From RYN-230 sp963829725 (GTDB taxonomy: Bacteria > Actinomycetota > Actinomycetes > Streptosporangiales > Streptosporangiaceae): a stretch of DNA of 64,000 nt. This document shows positions 39,476 to 48,039 of the stretch, piece by piece (the stretch's first letter is position 1; every line of letters begins with the position of its first letter). A program made the translations under genes and the position numbers. Below the pieces are notes generated by a model. The model was not told the origin of the DNA and searched no databases. It saw nothing but the letters and a program-made list of their open reading frames with translations. The stretch is from positions 1 through 64,000 of the forward strand of contig CAWHJW010000016.1 of NCBI GenBank assembly GCA_963829725.1, in the 5' to 3' direction.

Positions 39476-39496
39476 ACCCTCGGCCTTGCCGAGGGT
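39476..39496 (+). promoter_or_regulatory. Hairpin in the gvpA leader
   Basis: Perfect inverted repeat ACCCTCGGC-CTT-GCCGAGGGT, 45 bases upstream of the gvpA start and downstream of the candidate promoter. It could stabilise the abundant gvpA mRNA or act as an attenuator. The other gvpA copies have different leaders. Confidence 0.5.
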
Positions 39497-39540
39497 GGGA
39501 GCGTGGTCCGGCATGAGGTAAATCTACGGGGGGAGTTCTC

Positions 39541-39753
39541 ATGGCGGTAGAGAAGGCGATTGGGTCTTCGAGCCTGGTAGAGGTCGTGGACCGGATTCTG
39601 GACAAGGGCATCGTTATCGATGCGTGGGTGCGTGTGTCCCTGGTCGGTATCGAGCTCCTGGCCATCGAGGCCCGGATCGTGGTGGCGTCGGTGGAGACGT
39701 ACCTGAAGTACGCCGAGGCAGTCGGCCTGACCGCCACGGCGGCAGAGGCGTAA
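39541..39753 (+). CDS. gvpA: Gas vesicle structural protein GvpA (copy 1)
   Basis: 70 residues, MAVEKAIGSSSLVEVVDRIL then DKGIVIDAWVRVSLVGIELL and VVASVETYLKYAEAVGL. This is the alpha-beta-beta-alpha GvpA shell protein that polymerises into the ribbed wall of gas vesicles. A GGGGGGAG ribosome-binding site lies directly upstream. Two other copies in this window encode the same protein; this one differs from them by at least one silent base (ATC for ATT). Confidence 0.95.
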   Translation: MAVEKAIGSSSLVEVVDRILDKGIVIDAWVRVSLVGIELLAIEARIVVASVETYLKYAEAVGLTATAAEA

Positions 39754-40032
39754 CGGCACCGTCCGCGCAGGGGTCCAGGGGAATAGGGAGCAAGATTAGG
39801 AACGGCCTGGCCAGGCCAGCGTTCCATCCACTGATCTTTGCTTCGTCCGGGTGAGTCCCGGGTATCCATATTCACTAGGCCCCCGCGCGGCGCAGAGTAG
39901 TTGGCTTCCTGCCGCGCCAGCGGGATTGCGCCGGCAGGGGATGCGTCAGCGGCGCGGGGAGTTCCGGGGCATCCATCGCTGGCCTTGGCCAGCAGGTGGC
40001 CAGCATCGCGCTTATCGGGGGGAGATTGACAC

Positions 40033-40968
40033 ATGGCGCTCCTAGAGGAAATGAAGCTTCTCGTGGGGGACCTTGAGGCGGCCGCGTCGATCCGTGTCGG
40101 GGCTGAGCAGGAACGGCAGGAAGTTGCCGCAGAGGATGCCCGTGAGCGTGCCGCGGCCGAGCATGAGCGACTGGACGTCGCGGCCGAGGACGCCCGTGAG
40201 CGTGCCGAAGGCGTGCGTGAGCGGCGGGTGATGGCCGCCGTGGAGACTCATGAGCGTGTGGCGGGCATAGCCAGTCGGCGGTTCGAGGTCGCGCAGACGC
40301 TGGGGGAGTTCCTCACCGAGCGCCTCTCGCGGACCGCCGAGGAGGCCCGTGAGCGTGCCGGGGCCGAGCGTGAGCGGGTGGAGGTCGCGGCGGAGGATGC
40401 CCGTCAGCGGATGGATGGCGACCGCGAGCGAGTGGAGGTCGCCGCGCACGAGGCGCGTGATCGGGTCGCGGAGATCCTCGGCCTCGGGGGGATCTGGCGC
40501 GATCACGTCACCGTGATGGGCAGCGCAGGGGGCAGGGCGTTCCGGCTTCCGGGACCTGCGGACGCCGGGCGCAAGCCTGCGGCGGCCAAGCCTGCGGCGG
40601 CCAAGCCTGCGGCGGCCAAGCCTGCGGCGGCCAAGCCTGCGGCGGCCAAGCCTGCGGCGGCCAAGCCTGCGGCGGCCAAGCCTGCGGCGCGCAAGCCTGC
40701 GGCGCACGCGGCGGCCGCCACCAGGGCCAAGCCCTCGAAGCCAATGCGCGCGGAGCCGAAGATTGCCGAGCAGGAGAACGCGGAGTCGAAGATGGCTTCT
40801 GCCATTCTTGGCTATCTGGCCGATCGTCCTGACGGAGCGAAGCTGGCGGAGTTGCAGGCCCGCTTCAGAGCGCCCCGGATGGTACTGGTGGGGGTTCTGA
40901 ACGACATGATCGCGGATAAGAGGGTGCGTAAGGACAAGGGGCTGAGGCGCTACTTTACTACGGTCTAG
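40033..40968 (+). CDS. Coiled-coil gas vesicle-locus protein with KPAAA tail and winged-helix end
   Basis: 311 residues in three parts. Residues 1-160 are a charged helix built on ERERxxVAAEDARERA-type repeats; the stretch ASRRFEVAQTLGEFLTERLS faintly recalls the GvpC repeat. Residues 181-225 are seven KPAAA units plus two variants, resembling histone-H1-like tails. The last 60 residues (MASAILGYLADRPDGAKLAE onward) look like a winged helix. A shorter paralogue lies at 53804 and each copy sits between gvpA and gvpN. It may strengthen or anchor vesicles, or bind nucleic acid through its tail; no known family is assigned. Confidence 0.7.
   Translation: MALLEEMKLLVGDLEAAASIRVGAEQERQEVAAEDARERAAAEHERLDVAAEDARERAEGVRERRVMAAVETHERVAGIASRRFEVAQTLGEFLTERLSRTAEEARERAGAERERVEVAAEDARQRMDGDRERVEVAAHEARDRVAEILGLGGIWRDHVTVMGSAGGRAFRLPGPADAGRKPAAAKPAAAKPAAAKPAAAKPAAAKPAAAKPAAAKPAARKPAAHAAAATRAKPSKPMRAEPKIAEQENAESKMASAILGYLADRPDGAKLAELQARFRAPRMVLVGVLNDMIADKRVRKDKGLRRYFTTV
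40573..40707 (+). repeat. 15-bp in-frame tandem repeat encoding KPAAA
   Basis: Seven near-perfect copies of AAGCCTGCGGCGGCC followed by two variants (KPAAR, KPAAH). Copy number could change by slippage without breaking the frame. Confidence 0.9.
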
Positions 40969-41128
40969 CTGGGCGGTGCCTTTGTCTGAGGTGAGTAACG
41001 AGGCGCTGTCGCTATTCAATATGACCGGAATTGCGCTCGTGCACACCCGCTCCTGGTTCGCTGTCGCCCCGCATCTGGCGGTGTTGCAGGTTCTCTAGTT
41101 ACTGAGTACCCGGAACGAGGTCTATGCA

Positions 41129-42091
41129 GTGGATGGTGCTGGTACTTCGGTGATCAAGGCGACTCCGCGGCCTGATTTTGTGGAGACTCCTTATGTCTCG
41201 GAGGTTAGTGAGCGGGCGCTGGGGTATGTGCAGGCGGGTTTTCCTGTGCATTTCCGTGGTCCGTCTGGGGTGGGGAAGACGACGCTGGCTTTGCATGTGG
41301 CGCACCGGCTTGGGCGGCCGGTGATGCTGATGGTGGGTGATGATGAGTTCGGGAGTTCCGATCTTGTCGGGTCGCAGGCGGGTTACCGGCGGCGGCGGGT
41401 GGTGGATAACTTCATCCAGTCGGTGCGGAAGACCGAGGATGATGTGGCGCCGCGGTGGGTGGATAACCGGCTGACGGTCGCCTGCCGTGAGGGGCTGACT
41501 CTGGTGTATGACGAGTTCACCAGGTCGCGGCCGGAGGCGAACAATGCGCTGCTGTCGGTGCTGGAGGAGGGGGTGCTGGTGCTTCCGGCGCGGCAGCGGG
41601 GCGGGACGGATTACCTGCGGGTGCATCCGGATTTCGTGGCGATTTTCACGAGTAACCCGGTCGAGTATGCCGGGGTGCATCAGGCACAGGATGCTCTTTT
41701 CGAGCGGATTGTGACGATCGACCTGGATTCCTTTGATGAGGGGAGTGAGGTGGCGATCGTGCGGGCCCGGTCGGGGTTGCCGGAGGCGGACGCGCTGAGC
41801 ATCGTGCGGCTGGTGCACGCGTGCCGGGAGGCGCTGGGGGGCACTGACCGGCATACGGTGCGCAGTGCGATCGTGATCGCGCGTGTGGTGGCGCAGCAAG
41901 GGGCGCAGGCGCGGGCGGGGAATGTGGTGTTTGAGCAGGCTTGCCAGGATGTGCTGTCCAGTGAGGCGGGCCGGCGTGGCTGGGATGGGATGACGCCGGG
42001 TATGGTCCGGGCGCGGGTGCTGGAGCTGGTGCGTGAGCATGCGGGCGGTCCGGCGGGGCGGGGCCGGGTAGCCCGCGCGGCGCGGGCATGA
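41129..42091 (+). CDS. gvpN: Gas vesicle AAA ATPase GvpN (copy 1, shortened N-terminus)
   Basis: 320 residues from a GTG at 41129 (GAGG about 9 bases upstream). MoxR/GvpN-type AAA ATPase with Walker A GPSGVGKTT at 44-52 and Walker B-like LVYDEFTRSRPEANNALLSV. GvpN is needed for vesicles to grow to full width. Compared with copy 2, the first 19 codons are lost: the upstream DNA (CTGAGTACCC for ATGAGTACCC and a deletion) looks like a damaged version of the copy 2 start. The stop overlaps the next gene by ATGA. Confidence 0.92.
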   Translation: MDGAGTSVIKATPRPDFVETPYVSEVSERALGYVQAGFPVHFRGPSGVGKTTLALHVAHRLGRPVMLMVGDDEFGSSDLVGSQAGYRRRRVVDNFIQSVRKTEDDVAPRWVDNRLTVACREGLTLVYDEFTRSRPEANNALLSVLEEGVLVLPARQRGGTDYLRVHPDFVAIFTSNPVEYAGVHQAQDALFERIVTIDLDSFDEGSEVAIVRARSGLPEADALSIVRLVHACREALGGTDRHTVRSAIVIARVVAQQGAQARAGNVVFEQACQDVLSSEAGRRGWDGMTPGMVRARVLELVREHAGGPAGRGRVARAARA

Positions 42092-42390
42092 GGCTGGCGG
42101 GGGTGCCGCGGACGGTCGCGGATGTCCGGACCGCGCGGAGCATGCCGGCGCGGTCCGGGCCGGGCGGTGAGCAGGACGCCTATGCCGTGCTGGGCCAGCT
42201 GGCCAGGGAGAGGCGCCGGCTGCTGCAAGAGCAGGAACTGTGGCAGCGCAAGCTCGAGCGGATCACCAGGCGGCTGGCCGAGATCGATGCGCAGGCCGGA
42301 CGGCTCAGCCGGCTCGTGCCGCCGGCGCACGACGGGCCGGCCCCCCGTCCCCGCCGGCAGCGCTGGCAGGAGATCGAATTCCCGTACTGA
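42088..42390 (+). CDS. Small coiled-coil protein of the gvp locus (copy 1)
   Basis: 100 residues; the centre, AYAVLGQLARERRRLLQEQE through KLERITRRLAEIDAQAG, is a strong coiled coil, and the tail is basic (PRPRRQRWQEIEFPY). Translation is coupled to gvpN. An identical copy follows gvpN copy 2, so its link to gvpN seems functional. The family is not recognised. Confidence 0.75.
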   Translation: MRLAGVPRTVADVRTARSMPARSGPGGEQDAYAVLGQLARERRRLLQEQELWQRKLERITRRLAEIDAQAGRLSRLVPPAHDGPAPRPRRQRWQEIEFPY

Positions 42391-42421
42391 ACACACGCAC
42401 ACACGAGGAGAGGTGGGCTGG

Positions 42422-42940
42422 ATGGCGCCGAGCGGAAAGCGTCCTACGGGCACTGAAGGCGAAGGTCTCGCGGGACTTCTCCGGGGACTGGGGGACGTTC
42501 TCAACCTGGCTGAACGCCTCGCGGAGCAGGGCGAGCGTGAAGTGAGCCACGAACAGGAGTTCTCCTCCCCAGGCGGAGCTCGGGGAGTCTACGGCTTCTC
42601 CGTGCGCATGGGGACGGGCGGTGCTCCGACCGTCGAGCGCTTCGGCAACGTGCGGGCGACGAGCGAAGGGCCGGTGGTGAGCGACACCCGCGAGCCCCTC
42701 GTCGATGTGTTCGACGAGGGCGCCGAGATCGTGGTCGTCGCGGAGGTGCCCGGAGTGCAGGAGAAGGACATCCACGTCGAGCTTGAGGGTGACGTGCTCG
42801 CGCTATCGGCGGTGGGGCCCAAGCGCAAGTACGAGAAGGAAGTCCTCCTCCCGGCACCGGTAGACCCGGCAGCGCACCGGCAGAGCTACCAGAACGGTTA
42901 CCTGGAGTTGCGCTTCAACAAGACGAACGCAGAGGGTTGA
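42422..42940 (+). CDS. gvpH: Hsp20-like gas vesicle protein GvpH
   Basis: 172 residues from the ATG at 42422 (the open frame starts earlier, overlapping the 100-aa gene). The C-terminal 90 residues have the alpha-crystallin pattern: REPLVDVFDEGAEIVVVAEV, PGVQEKDIHVELEGDVLALSA and YEKEVLLPAPVDP with a final beta-strand LELRFNK. The N-terminus is low-complexity. GvpH is a small heat-shock-like protein of gas vesicle loci. No second copy exists at the right end, where the equivalent position is empty. Confidence 0.88.
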   Translation: MAPSGKRPTGTEGEGLAGLLRGLGDVLNLAERLAEQGEREVSHEQEFSSPGGARGVYGFSVRMGTGGAPTVERFGNVRATSEGPVVSDTREPLVDVFDEGAEIVVVAEVPGVQEKDIHVELEGDVLALSAVGPKRKYEKEVLLPAPVDPAAHRQSYQNGYLELRFNKTNAEG

Positions 42941-42950
42941 GGCCGCGGCC

Positions 42951-45113
42951 ATGGCTCGCGCTCCAGCAAGCAAGGAGGCGCCGTCGCTGACATTGCGCGT
43001 CGCGGAGGCTCTCCCGAAGGACGTCGGCCGCGGGGTGGCCCGCCTTGACCCGGATGAAATGGGCCGGCTCGGCGCGAGCATCGGTGACATCGTCACGGTC
43101 ACGGGCCACCGCACGACCGCGCTCAAGGTCATGCCTGCTTACCCCGGCGAGCGGGGCAAAGAGATTGTCCAGATTGATGGGATCGCCCGCGAGAACGCGG
43201 GTGCGGGCCTCGACGAGCGCGTGCGGGTCGAGCCGGCGACGCTCCAGGATGCGCGGACGGTGGCCCTCGCGCCCATCGGCCAGTCGCGGCTGTCGCAGCA
43301 GGCGCGGGACGCCTCCTATGTCGGGCGCCTGGTCGACGGCCTCATCGTTCAGACGGGCGACCGCGTCCGGGTCAATCTCTTCGGCTCACGGGCGCAGGAC
43401 TTCACGGTCACCAGTACGGCTCCTGGCGGCTTCGTCTTGATCCAGGCCGGCACACGCATCAAGATCGTCGGCGAAACGGAGGCCGAGCGCCGCGTCCTGA
43501 AGGTGTCGTATGAGGACGTGGGCGGCCTGGGCCGAACGGTCGCGCGCCTCCGCGAGATGATCGAGCTGCCGCTGCGGTTCCCCGAGGTGTTCGACCGGCT
43601 GGGAATCGATCCGCCGCGGGGGGTCCTGCTCTACGGGGCGCCCGGTTGCGGCAAGACCCTCATCGCCCGGGCAGTCGCGAATGAGACCGCGGCGCACTTC
43701 CTTCACGTCAATGGGCCTGAAGTGATCCACAAGTTCTACGGGGAGAGTGAGGCCCACCTGCGCCGGATCTTCGAAGAGGCCGAGGCGAAGGCACCCAGCA
43801 TCGTCTTCCTCGACGAGATCGATGCCATCGCCCCTAAGCGAGCCGAAGTGCAGGGCGAGGTCGAGAAGCGTGTAGTCGCGCAGTTGCTAGCGCTGATGGA
43901 CGGGCTGAAAACGCGCGGTCAGGTGATCGTGATCGGGGCCACGAACATCCAGCAGAACCTCGACCCGGCATTGCGCCGCCCCGGGCGCTTCGACCGCGAG
44001 ATCGAGATTGGCATCCCGGACCGCAATGGCCGGCGCGAGATCCTCGATATCCATACGCGCGGCATGCCGCTGGCCGCCGACGTCGATCTTGACCACCTCG
44101 CGGGCGCGACCCACGGCTTTGTCGGGGCCGACCTTGAGGCGCTCGCGCGGGAAGCCGCCATGGCCGCCCTCCGAAGGCTCATTCCGAGTATCGACTTGGC
44201 GTCCGCGCAGATCCCCTACGAGCGGCTGATGGAGCTTGAGGTGACCATGGGCGACTTCCTCGACGCCCTCCGTGAGGTAGAGCCCTCCGCGATGCGCGAG
44301 GTGTTCACCGAGGTGGCCGACGTGGCGTGGGATGACGTCGGCGGCATGGAGGTGGCGAAGGACGCGCTGCGCGAGGCGGTCCAGTGGCCCCTCCTCTACG
44401 CTCCTATACTCGCCCGCGCGGGCGCCCAGCCAGCCAAGGGCATCCTGCTCACCGGCCCGCCAGGCAGCGGGAAGACCCTGCTGGCCAAGGCGGCGGCTTA
44501 CGAGAGCGGCGTGAACTTCATCTCGGTCAAGGGCCCGGAGCTGCTCTCCAAGTGGGTCGGCGAATCGGAGAAGGGGGTTCGCGAGATCTTCAAGAAGGCG
44601 CGGCAAGCGGCGCCCTGCATCATCTTCCTCGATGAGATCGACGCCATGGCGCCCCGGCGCGGCAGCGGCGGCGGTGAGGGTCACGTGAGCGAGCGGGTGG
44701 TGAGCCAGCTTCTCACCGAGCTGGACGGGATCGAGGAACTGCGGGGCGTGGTCATCCTGGCGGCGACCAACCGGTCAGACATTCTCGATCCGGCCCTGCT
44801 CCGGCCCGGCCGCTTCGACGTCCAGATCGAGATACCGCTCCCTGACCCGTCCACCCGCCGGGCGATCCTCGGCGTGCAGACCCGTAACCGCCCGCTGGCC
44901 AGCGATGTCGACTTGGACGCCCTGACTGCGGAGACCGAGGGGTTCGTTGGCGCCGATCTCGCGGGCCTCTGCCGCGAGGCCACCATGGAGGCGGCGCGGA
45001 GGTTCATCGGGCGGGGCGACACCTCCGACCGTGCCCTGGCCAAACTCAAGATCACACGTACGGACATGCTGGTGGCGCTGGCGTCCCGGCGGAAGGCACG
45101 GGGCGATGGCTGA
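42951..45113 (+). CDS. CDC48/VAT-type double AAA+ ATPase (copy 1)
   Basis: 720 residues. An N-terminal double-psi barrel (LTLRVAEALPKDVGRGVARL, DIVTVTGHRTTALKVMPA) is followed by two AAA domains. D1 Walker A is GAPGCGKT near residue 230 with FLDEIDAIAPKR; D2 Walker A is GPPGSGKT near 503 with FLDEIDAMAPRR. Arginine-finger regions (RRPGRFDREIEIG, RPGRFDVQIEIP) are present in both domains. Such hexamers unfold or extract proteins. It overlaps the next gvpF/L gene by 8 bases, tying it to the vesicle operon. A paralogue is at 56291. Confidence 0.93.
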   Translation: MARAPASKEAPSLTLRVAEALPKDVGRGVARLDPDEMGRLGASIGDIVTVTGHRTTALKVMPAYPGERGKEIVQIDGIARENAGAGLDERVRVEPATLQDARTVALAPIGQSRLSQQARDASYVGRLVDGLIVQTGDRVRVNLFGSRAQDFTVTSTAPGGFVLIQAGTRIKIVGETEAERRVLKVSYEDVGGLGRTVARLREMIELPLRFPEVFDRLGIDPPRGVLLYGAPGCGKTLIARAVANETAAHFLHVNGPEVIHKFYGESEAHLRRIFEEAEAKAPSIVFLDEIDAIAPKRAEVQGEVEKRVVAQLLALMDGLKTRGQVIVIGATNIQQNLDPALRRPGRFDREIEIGIPDRNGRREILDIHTRGMPLAADVDLDHLAGATHGFVGADLEALAREAAMAALRRLIPSIDLASAQIPYERLMELEVTMGDFLDALREVEPSAMREVFTEVADVAWDDVGGMEVAKDALREAVQWPLLYAPILARAGAQPAKGILLTGPPGSGKTLLAKAAAYESGVNFISVKGPELLSKWVGESEKGVREIFKKARQAAPCIIFLDEIDAMAPRRGSGGGEGHVSERVVSQLLTELDGIEELRGVVILAATNRSDILDPALLRPGRFDVQIEIPLPDPSTRRAILGVQTRNRPLASDVDLDALTAETEGFVGADLAGLCREATMEAARRFIGRGDTSDRALAKLKITRTDMLVALASRRKARGDG

Positions 45114-46182
45114 GACACAAACGTACGTCTACGGGGTCGCGCCCGCCGGGGCGCTCCGCGACCCGCTTCGCGCGCAGGGACTGCCTGATGGGCGGGCTCC
45201 GGTCACGGCGATCGCGGTTGGCGGGGCAGCAGCCATCGTCGGGCGCCACGCGGGCCCGCATCTGGGTGGCCTCCCACAGCCTGAGTTGTTCCGCCGCCTG
45301 ACCATCCACCAGCGGGTGATCGAGGAGGTCATGGAGCGAGGCGATGTCCTGCCCGCGCGCTTTGGCACGGTTCTCGCCTCGGACGACGAGGTCCGCTCGT
45401 TCTTGACCCGCTGGGGCGCGCTGGTCCGTGACTCCCTGGTGCGTTTCTCCGGCCTCATCGAGGTGGAGACAGCGGCCACGTGGGATCTGGAGCGGGCCCT
45501 CGCCCTGGCCGCACGCCATCCCGACGTCGTGGCCGCGAAGGAGAGCGCTGAGCAGGCGCCGCACGAAGAGCGTTTCGCCCGGCAGGTGATGGTCGGCCAG
45601 GCCGTCAAGCGGGCGCTCGACCAGCGGCGCGCGCAGTATCAGGAGAAGCTCCTGCGGGAGGTCGGCACCCTGGCCAGGGGCATCCAGCCGAACCCGGTGC
45701 TGACCGACGAACTGGTATTCAACGTCGCGTTCCTTCTGGAGCGGCAGGCGCTCCCGGCCTTTGACGCTGCTGTCGAACGACTCGATGAAGCGCTGGCGGG
45801 GTGCCTCTCGCTCCGCCGCATCGGCCCGCTTCCCCCGTACAGCTTCGCCACGGTCAGCGTCACGCGGTTCGATGCGCGGCGGCTGGCGGCAGGCCGGGCA
45901 CTGCTTGGCCTGCCGGGCGAGATTTCCGAGGAGGCGGTGCTGGCGAGCTACCGGCAGCTCGCCCGGCAGGCGCATCCCGATCAGAACCCGGACGATCCCA
46001 GCGCGGCAGAACGGTTCGCGGCGCTGGGCGCCGCGCGGGCAGACCTCCTCGCATACTGCCGCAGCCGCAGCCGTGCCGATGCAGTCGACGGCGAGCCGAC
46101 CCTCATGGTCATGATCGAGCGGAATGGAGACAGCGCCCCCGCAGACGGCAGCGCCCGCCCCGAGGAAGGGCGTCATGACTGA
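45106..46182 (+). CDS. gvpF: GvpF/L protein with C-terminal J-domain
   Basis: 358 residues from the ATG at 45106. Residues 1-255 are a GvpF/L domain (TYVYGVAPAG, IHQRVIEEVMERGDVLPARF with GTVL, and LPPYSFATVSV at the end). Residues 262-330 look like a DnaJ J-domain: LLGLPGEISEEAVLASYRQL, AHPDQNPDDPSAAERFAAL, with HPD near 289. J-domains stimulate Hsp70 ATPase. GvpF/L are minor proteins that bind GvpA during nucleation, so the fusion could bring Hsp70 to GvpA. It overlaps the following gvpF/L gene by 8 bases. Confidence 0.88.
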   Translation: MAETQTYVYGVAPAGALRDPLRAQGLPDGRAPVTAIAVGGAAAIVGRHAGPHLGGLPQPELFRRLTIHQRVIEEVMERGDVLPARFGTVLASDDEVRSFLTRWGALVRDSLVRFSGLIEVETAATWDLERALALAARHPDVVAAKESAEQAPHEERFARQVMVGQAVKRALDQRRAQYQEKLLREVGTLARGIQPNPVLTDELVFNVAFLLERQALPAFDAAVERLDEALAGCLSLRRIGPLPPYSFATVSVTRFDARRLAAGRALLGLPGEISEEAVLASYRQLARQAHPDQNPDDPSAAERFAALGAARADLLAYCRSRSRADAVDGEPTLMVMIERNGDSAPADGSARPEEGRHD

Positions 46183-46930
46183 GGAGTCATCAGCTGTCTA
46201 CCTCTATGGCGTGATCCGCGACGGCGACGCGCTCGTGCTCGACGTGCCGCCGATCAACGGCGAGGCTCCGATCCGCGTCATTCCGCACCGCGGCCTGGGC
46301 GCCGTGGTGAGCGACGGCCCCCTGCCGCGGTATGAGCTGACCCGCAAGAACGTCCGCGGGCACCAGGCGGTTGTCGACAGCGTGATGCGGACAAACGACA
46401 TCCTGCCGACCCGCCTGGGTACCGTGCTGCCGAGCCCGCGGTCGGTCGTCGAGGATGTGCTCGAGAAGCGGTGGGCTGAGCTGGGGCGACTGCTGGAGCA
46501 CATTGCCGGCCGCGTTGAGCTGAGCGTGAAGGTGTCCTGGACGGATTTGCAGCGCGCCCTGCGCGAGGTCGTCGCTGATGATCGCAGCCTCCGGTCGTTG
46601 CGCGACAAGCTGGCCAGGCGTCCTGAGGCCGTGACGTACGAGGCACGACTCGAGCTCGGCGGCCGCACCGCGCGACTGCTGGAGGCTAAGCGCGCGCAGG
46701 AAGCGGATGAGCTGGAGAGCGCACTCGAGCAGCAGGCGGTCGGCGTCTCCCGTAGCGACCCGATCTCGGAGTCGATGGTGCTCAATGCGGCGTTCCTGGT
46801 GGAACGCAAGCAGGTGGACGCCTTCGAAGCCACGGTGCGCGACCTAGATCAGACCAGCGGTGGACGCCTGAGCTTCTTGCTCGCCGGGCCCCTGCCGCCG
46901 TACAGCTTCGTCGGACTCGACGGGCCGTGA
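46175..46930 (+). CDS. gvpL: GvpF/L gas vesicle protein (second)
   Basis: 251 residues: VYLYGVIRDGD, HQAVVDSVMRTNDILPTRLG with TVLPS, and LNAAFLVERKQVDAFEATV with the final LLAGPLPPYSFVGL. This is a plain GvpF/L protein with two alpha/beta domains. It starts within the end of the previous gene, so translation is coupled. Which of the three F/L proteins corresponds to GvpF or GvpL cannot be decided from sequence. Confidence 0.9.
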   Translation: MTEESSAVYLYGVIRDGDALVLDVPPINGEAPIRVIPHRGLGAVVSDGPLPRYELTRKNVRGHQAVVDSVMRTNDILPTRLGTVLPSPRSVVEDVLEKRWAELGRLLEHIAGRVELSVKVSWTDLQRALREVVADDRSLRSLRDKLARRPEAVTYEARLELGGRTARLLEAKRAQEADELESALEQQAVGVSRSDPISESMVLNAAFLVERKQVDAFEATVRDLDQTSGGRLSFLLAGPLPPYSFVGLDGP

Positions 46931-46963
46931 ACAAGCAGAAGCAGGCAAGTGAGGGGGCGAAGG

Positions 46964-47233
46964 ATGGGATTTCTGACGAATCTGCTGCTCGGGCCGGTGG
47001 CGCTGCCAGTGCGCGGGATGAGCTTCGTCTTCCGGGAGATCCAGCACACGGTGGACCGTGAGCTGAACGATCCGGACGCTATCCGCCGGGAGATGCTGGA
47101 ACTACAGCGCCGCCTCGACGCCGGCCTGATCGAAGAGACCGAATACGACCTGGCAGAGGCCGAGCTGCTGGCGCACCTCAATGCGATCGCCGAGCGGCAC
47201 GCTGCTGGGAACGCAGGCGGTGCTGTTGCCTGA
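46964..47233 (+). CDS. gvpG: Gas vesicle protein GvpG
   Basis: 89 residues, MGFLTNLLLGPVALPVRGMS through FREIQHTVDREL and DPDAIRREMLELQRRLDAGL with IEETEYDLAE. The pattern of a short hydrophobic start and a helical middle is GvpG. The start at 46964 is preferred to an in-frame GTG five codons earlier because family members start at MGL/MGF. GvpG is a minor assembly protein. Confidence 0.9.
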   Translation: MGFLTNLLLGPVALPVRGMSFVFREIQHTVDRELNDPDAIRREMLELQRRLDAGLIEETEYDLAEAELLAHLNAIAERHAAGNAGGAVA

Positions 47234-47346
47234 GGCGCCATGCGGACTGCCCGGACAGAACTCGGCGGCACCGGTCCGGCGGGAAGAAGCACATCGGAGG
47301 CCGGCCGGCAGGCGAACAGGATTAACGGATACAGGGGAGTAGAAGG

Positions 47347-47607
47347 ATGCAATTGCTGAGAGTCACCGAGCGCGCTAAAGCGCAGCTCGCCGAGGCTACC
47401 AACCTGGTGCCGCTGCTCGTGTCGGGAGCGGACCGCGATGGTGGGGGGTGGCGCTTGAGGGTGGAGATGGTGGAACTCCAGCGGATCCCTGAGGCGCAGG
47501 ACGTGATTGGCGCGTACGACGTCCGGCTGGACGACGAAGGCGAGCTCCTTGAGTGGCGGCGTACCGGCCTGCGGCGGCGGGACGATACGGAATGGAGCTC
47601 TGAGTGA
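47347..47607 (+). CDS. gvpO: Gas vesicle protein GvpO
   Basis: 86 residues; the C-terminal half GGWRLRVEMVELQRIPEAQD with VIGAYDVRLDDEGELLEWRR is the GvpO signature. The N-terminal variable region usual in GvpO is short here. GAAGG is upstream. GvpO is needed for vesicle formation in haloarchaea and is standard in actinobacterial loci; its role is not well known. Confidence 0.9.
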   Translation: MQLLRVTERAKAQLAEATNLVPLLVSGADRDGGGWRLRVEMVELQRIPEAQDVIGAYDVRLDDEGELLEWRRTGLRRRDDTEWSSE

Positions 47608-47646
47608 GCCTGCTCCCCTCTCCGTCAGGCGGGGAGGGGAAGAGAC

Positions 47647-48024
47647 ATGGCGATTGAGCCGACCAGAGAGCGCACCGACGCGTTGGCTGATGTCATCGAC
47701 GCCGTGCTCGACAAGGGGCTGGTGATCAACGCGGACATCACGGTCTCGCTGGCCGGGGTCGAGCTCCTTGGCATAAAGGTGCGGGCGGCGCTCGCCTCGT
47801 TCGAGACCGCCGCCAGGTACGGCCTGGAATTCCCGTCTGGCACGAACCTCGAGACTGCCGCCTGGCGCGAGGCCGCGCTCACCAAGGAGCGCTGCCCGGG
47901 CTGCGGCGAGAGGCTCACCGGGCGGGCTGAGTTGCTGGACTCCGGCTGCCTGGCCTGCGGCTGGCGGAGCCCCCAGGCACACAGCCTCGCCCCGGAGGCG
48001 CCAGGGCCTCTCGCGGTGCGGTGA
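47647..48024 (+). CDS. gvpJ: GvpA/J-family protein with C-terminal zinc ribbon
   Basis: 125 residues. Residues 10-70 (LADVIDAVLDKGLVINADIT with VSLAGVELLGIKVRAALASF) are a GvpA/J-family domain. Residues 83-110 contain CPGCGERLTGRAELLDSGCL and CLACGW, two CxxC knuckles of a zinc ribbon. GvpA/J paralogues are minor shell or tip proteins. I do not recall this zinc-ribbon fusion being described. The downstream gene starts 15 bases later. Confidence 0.8.
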   Translation: MAIEPTRERTDALADVIDAVLDKGLVINADITVSLAGVELLGIKVRAALASFETAARYGLEFPSGTNLETAAWREAALTKERCPGCGERLTGRAELLDSGCLACGWRSPQAHSLAPEAPGPLAVR

Positions 48025-48039
48025 GGAGAGCTACCGCAG

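Larger units (their letters stand above)
39081..39540. other. Leader region of the gas vesicle locus
   Basis: 460 bases without a gene. It is locally AT-richer than its surroundings (about 39210-39300 and 39430-39470) and holds a possible promoter and a leader hairpin for the first gvpA. Confidence 0.5.
41116..42413 (+). repeat. 1.3-kb direct repeat, copy 1 (gvpN and 100-aa gene)
   Basis: Appears base-identical to 54474-55771 on the same strand; every encoded frame gives the same translation in both copies. Identity starts abruptly just before the gvpN coding core and ends just after the 100-aa gene, indicating recent duplication or gene conversion. Confidence 0.9.

Noticed and set aside
40573..40707. 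Possible CRISPR-like array
   Set aside because: The 15-bp units are contiguous without spacers and encode KPAAA in frame.
40503..40805. Minus-strand ORF of AAGLAAAGLA repeats
   Set aside because: Antisense reading of the KPAAA-coding repeat.
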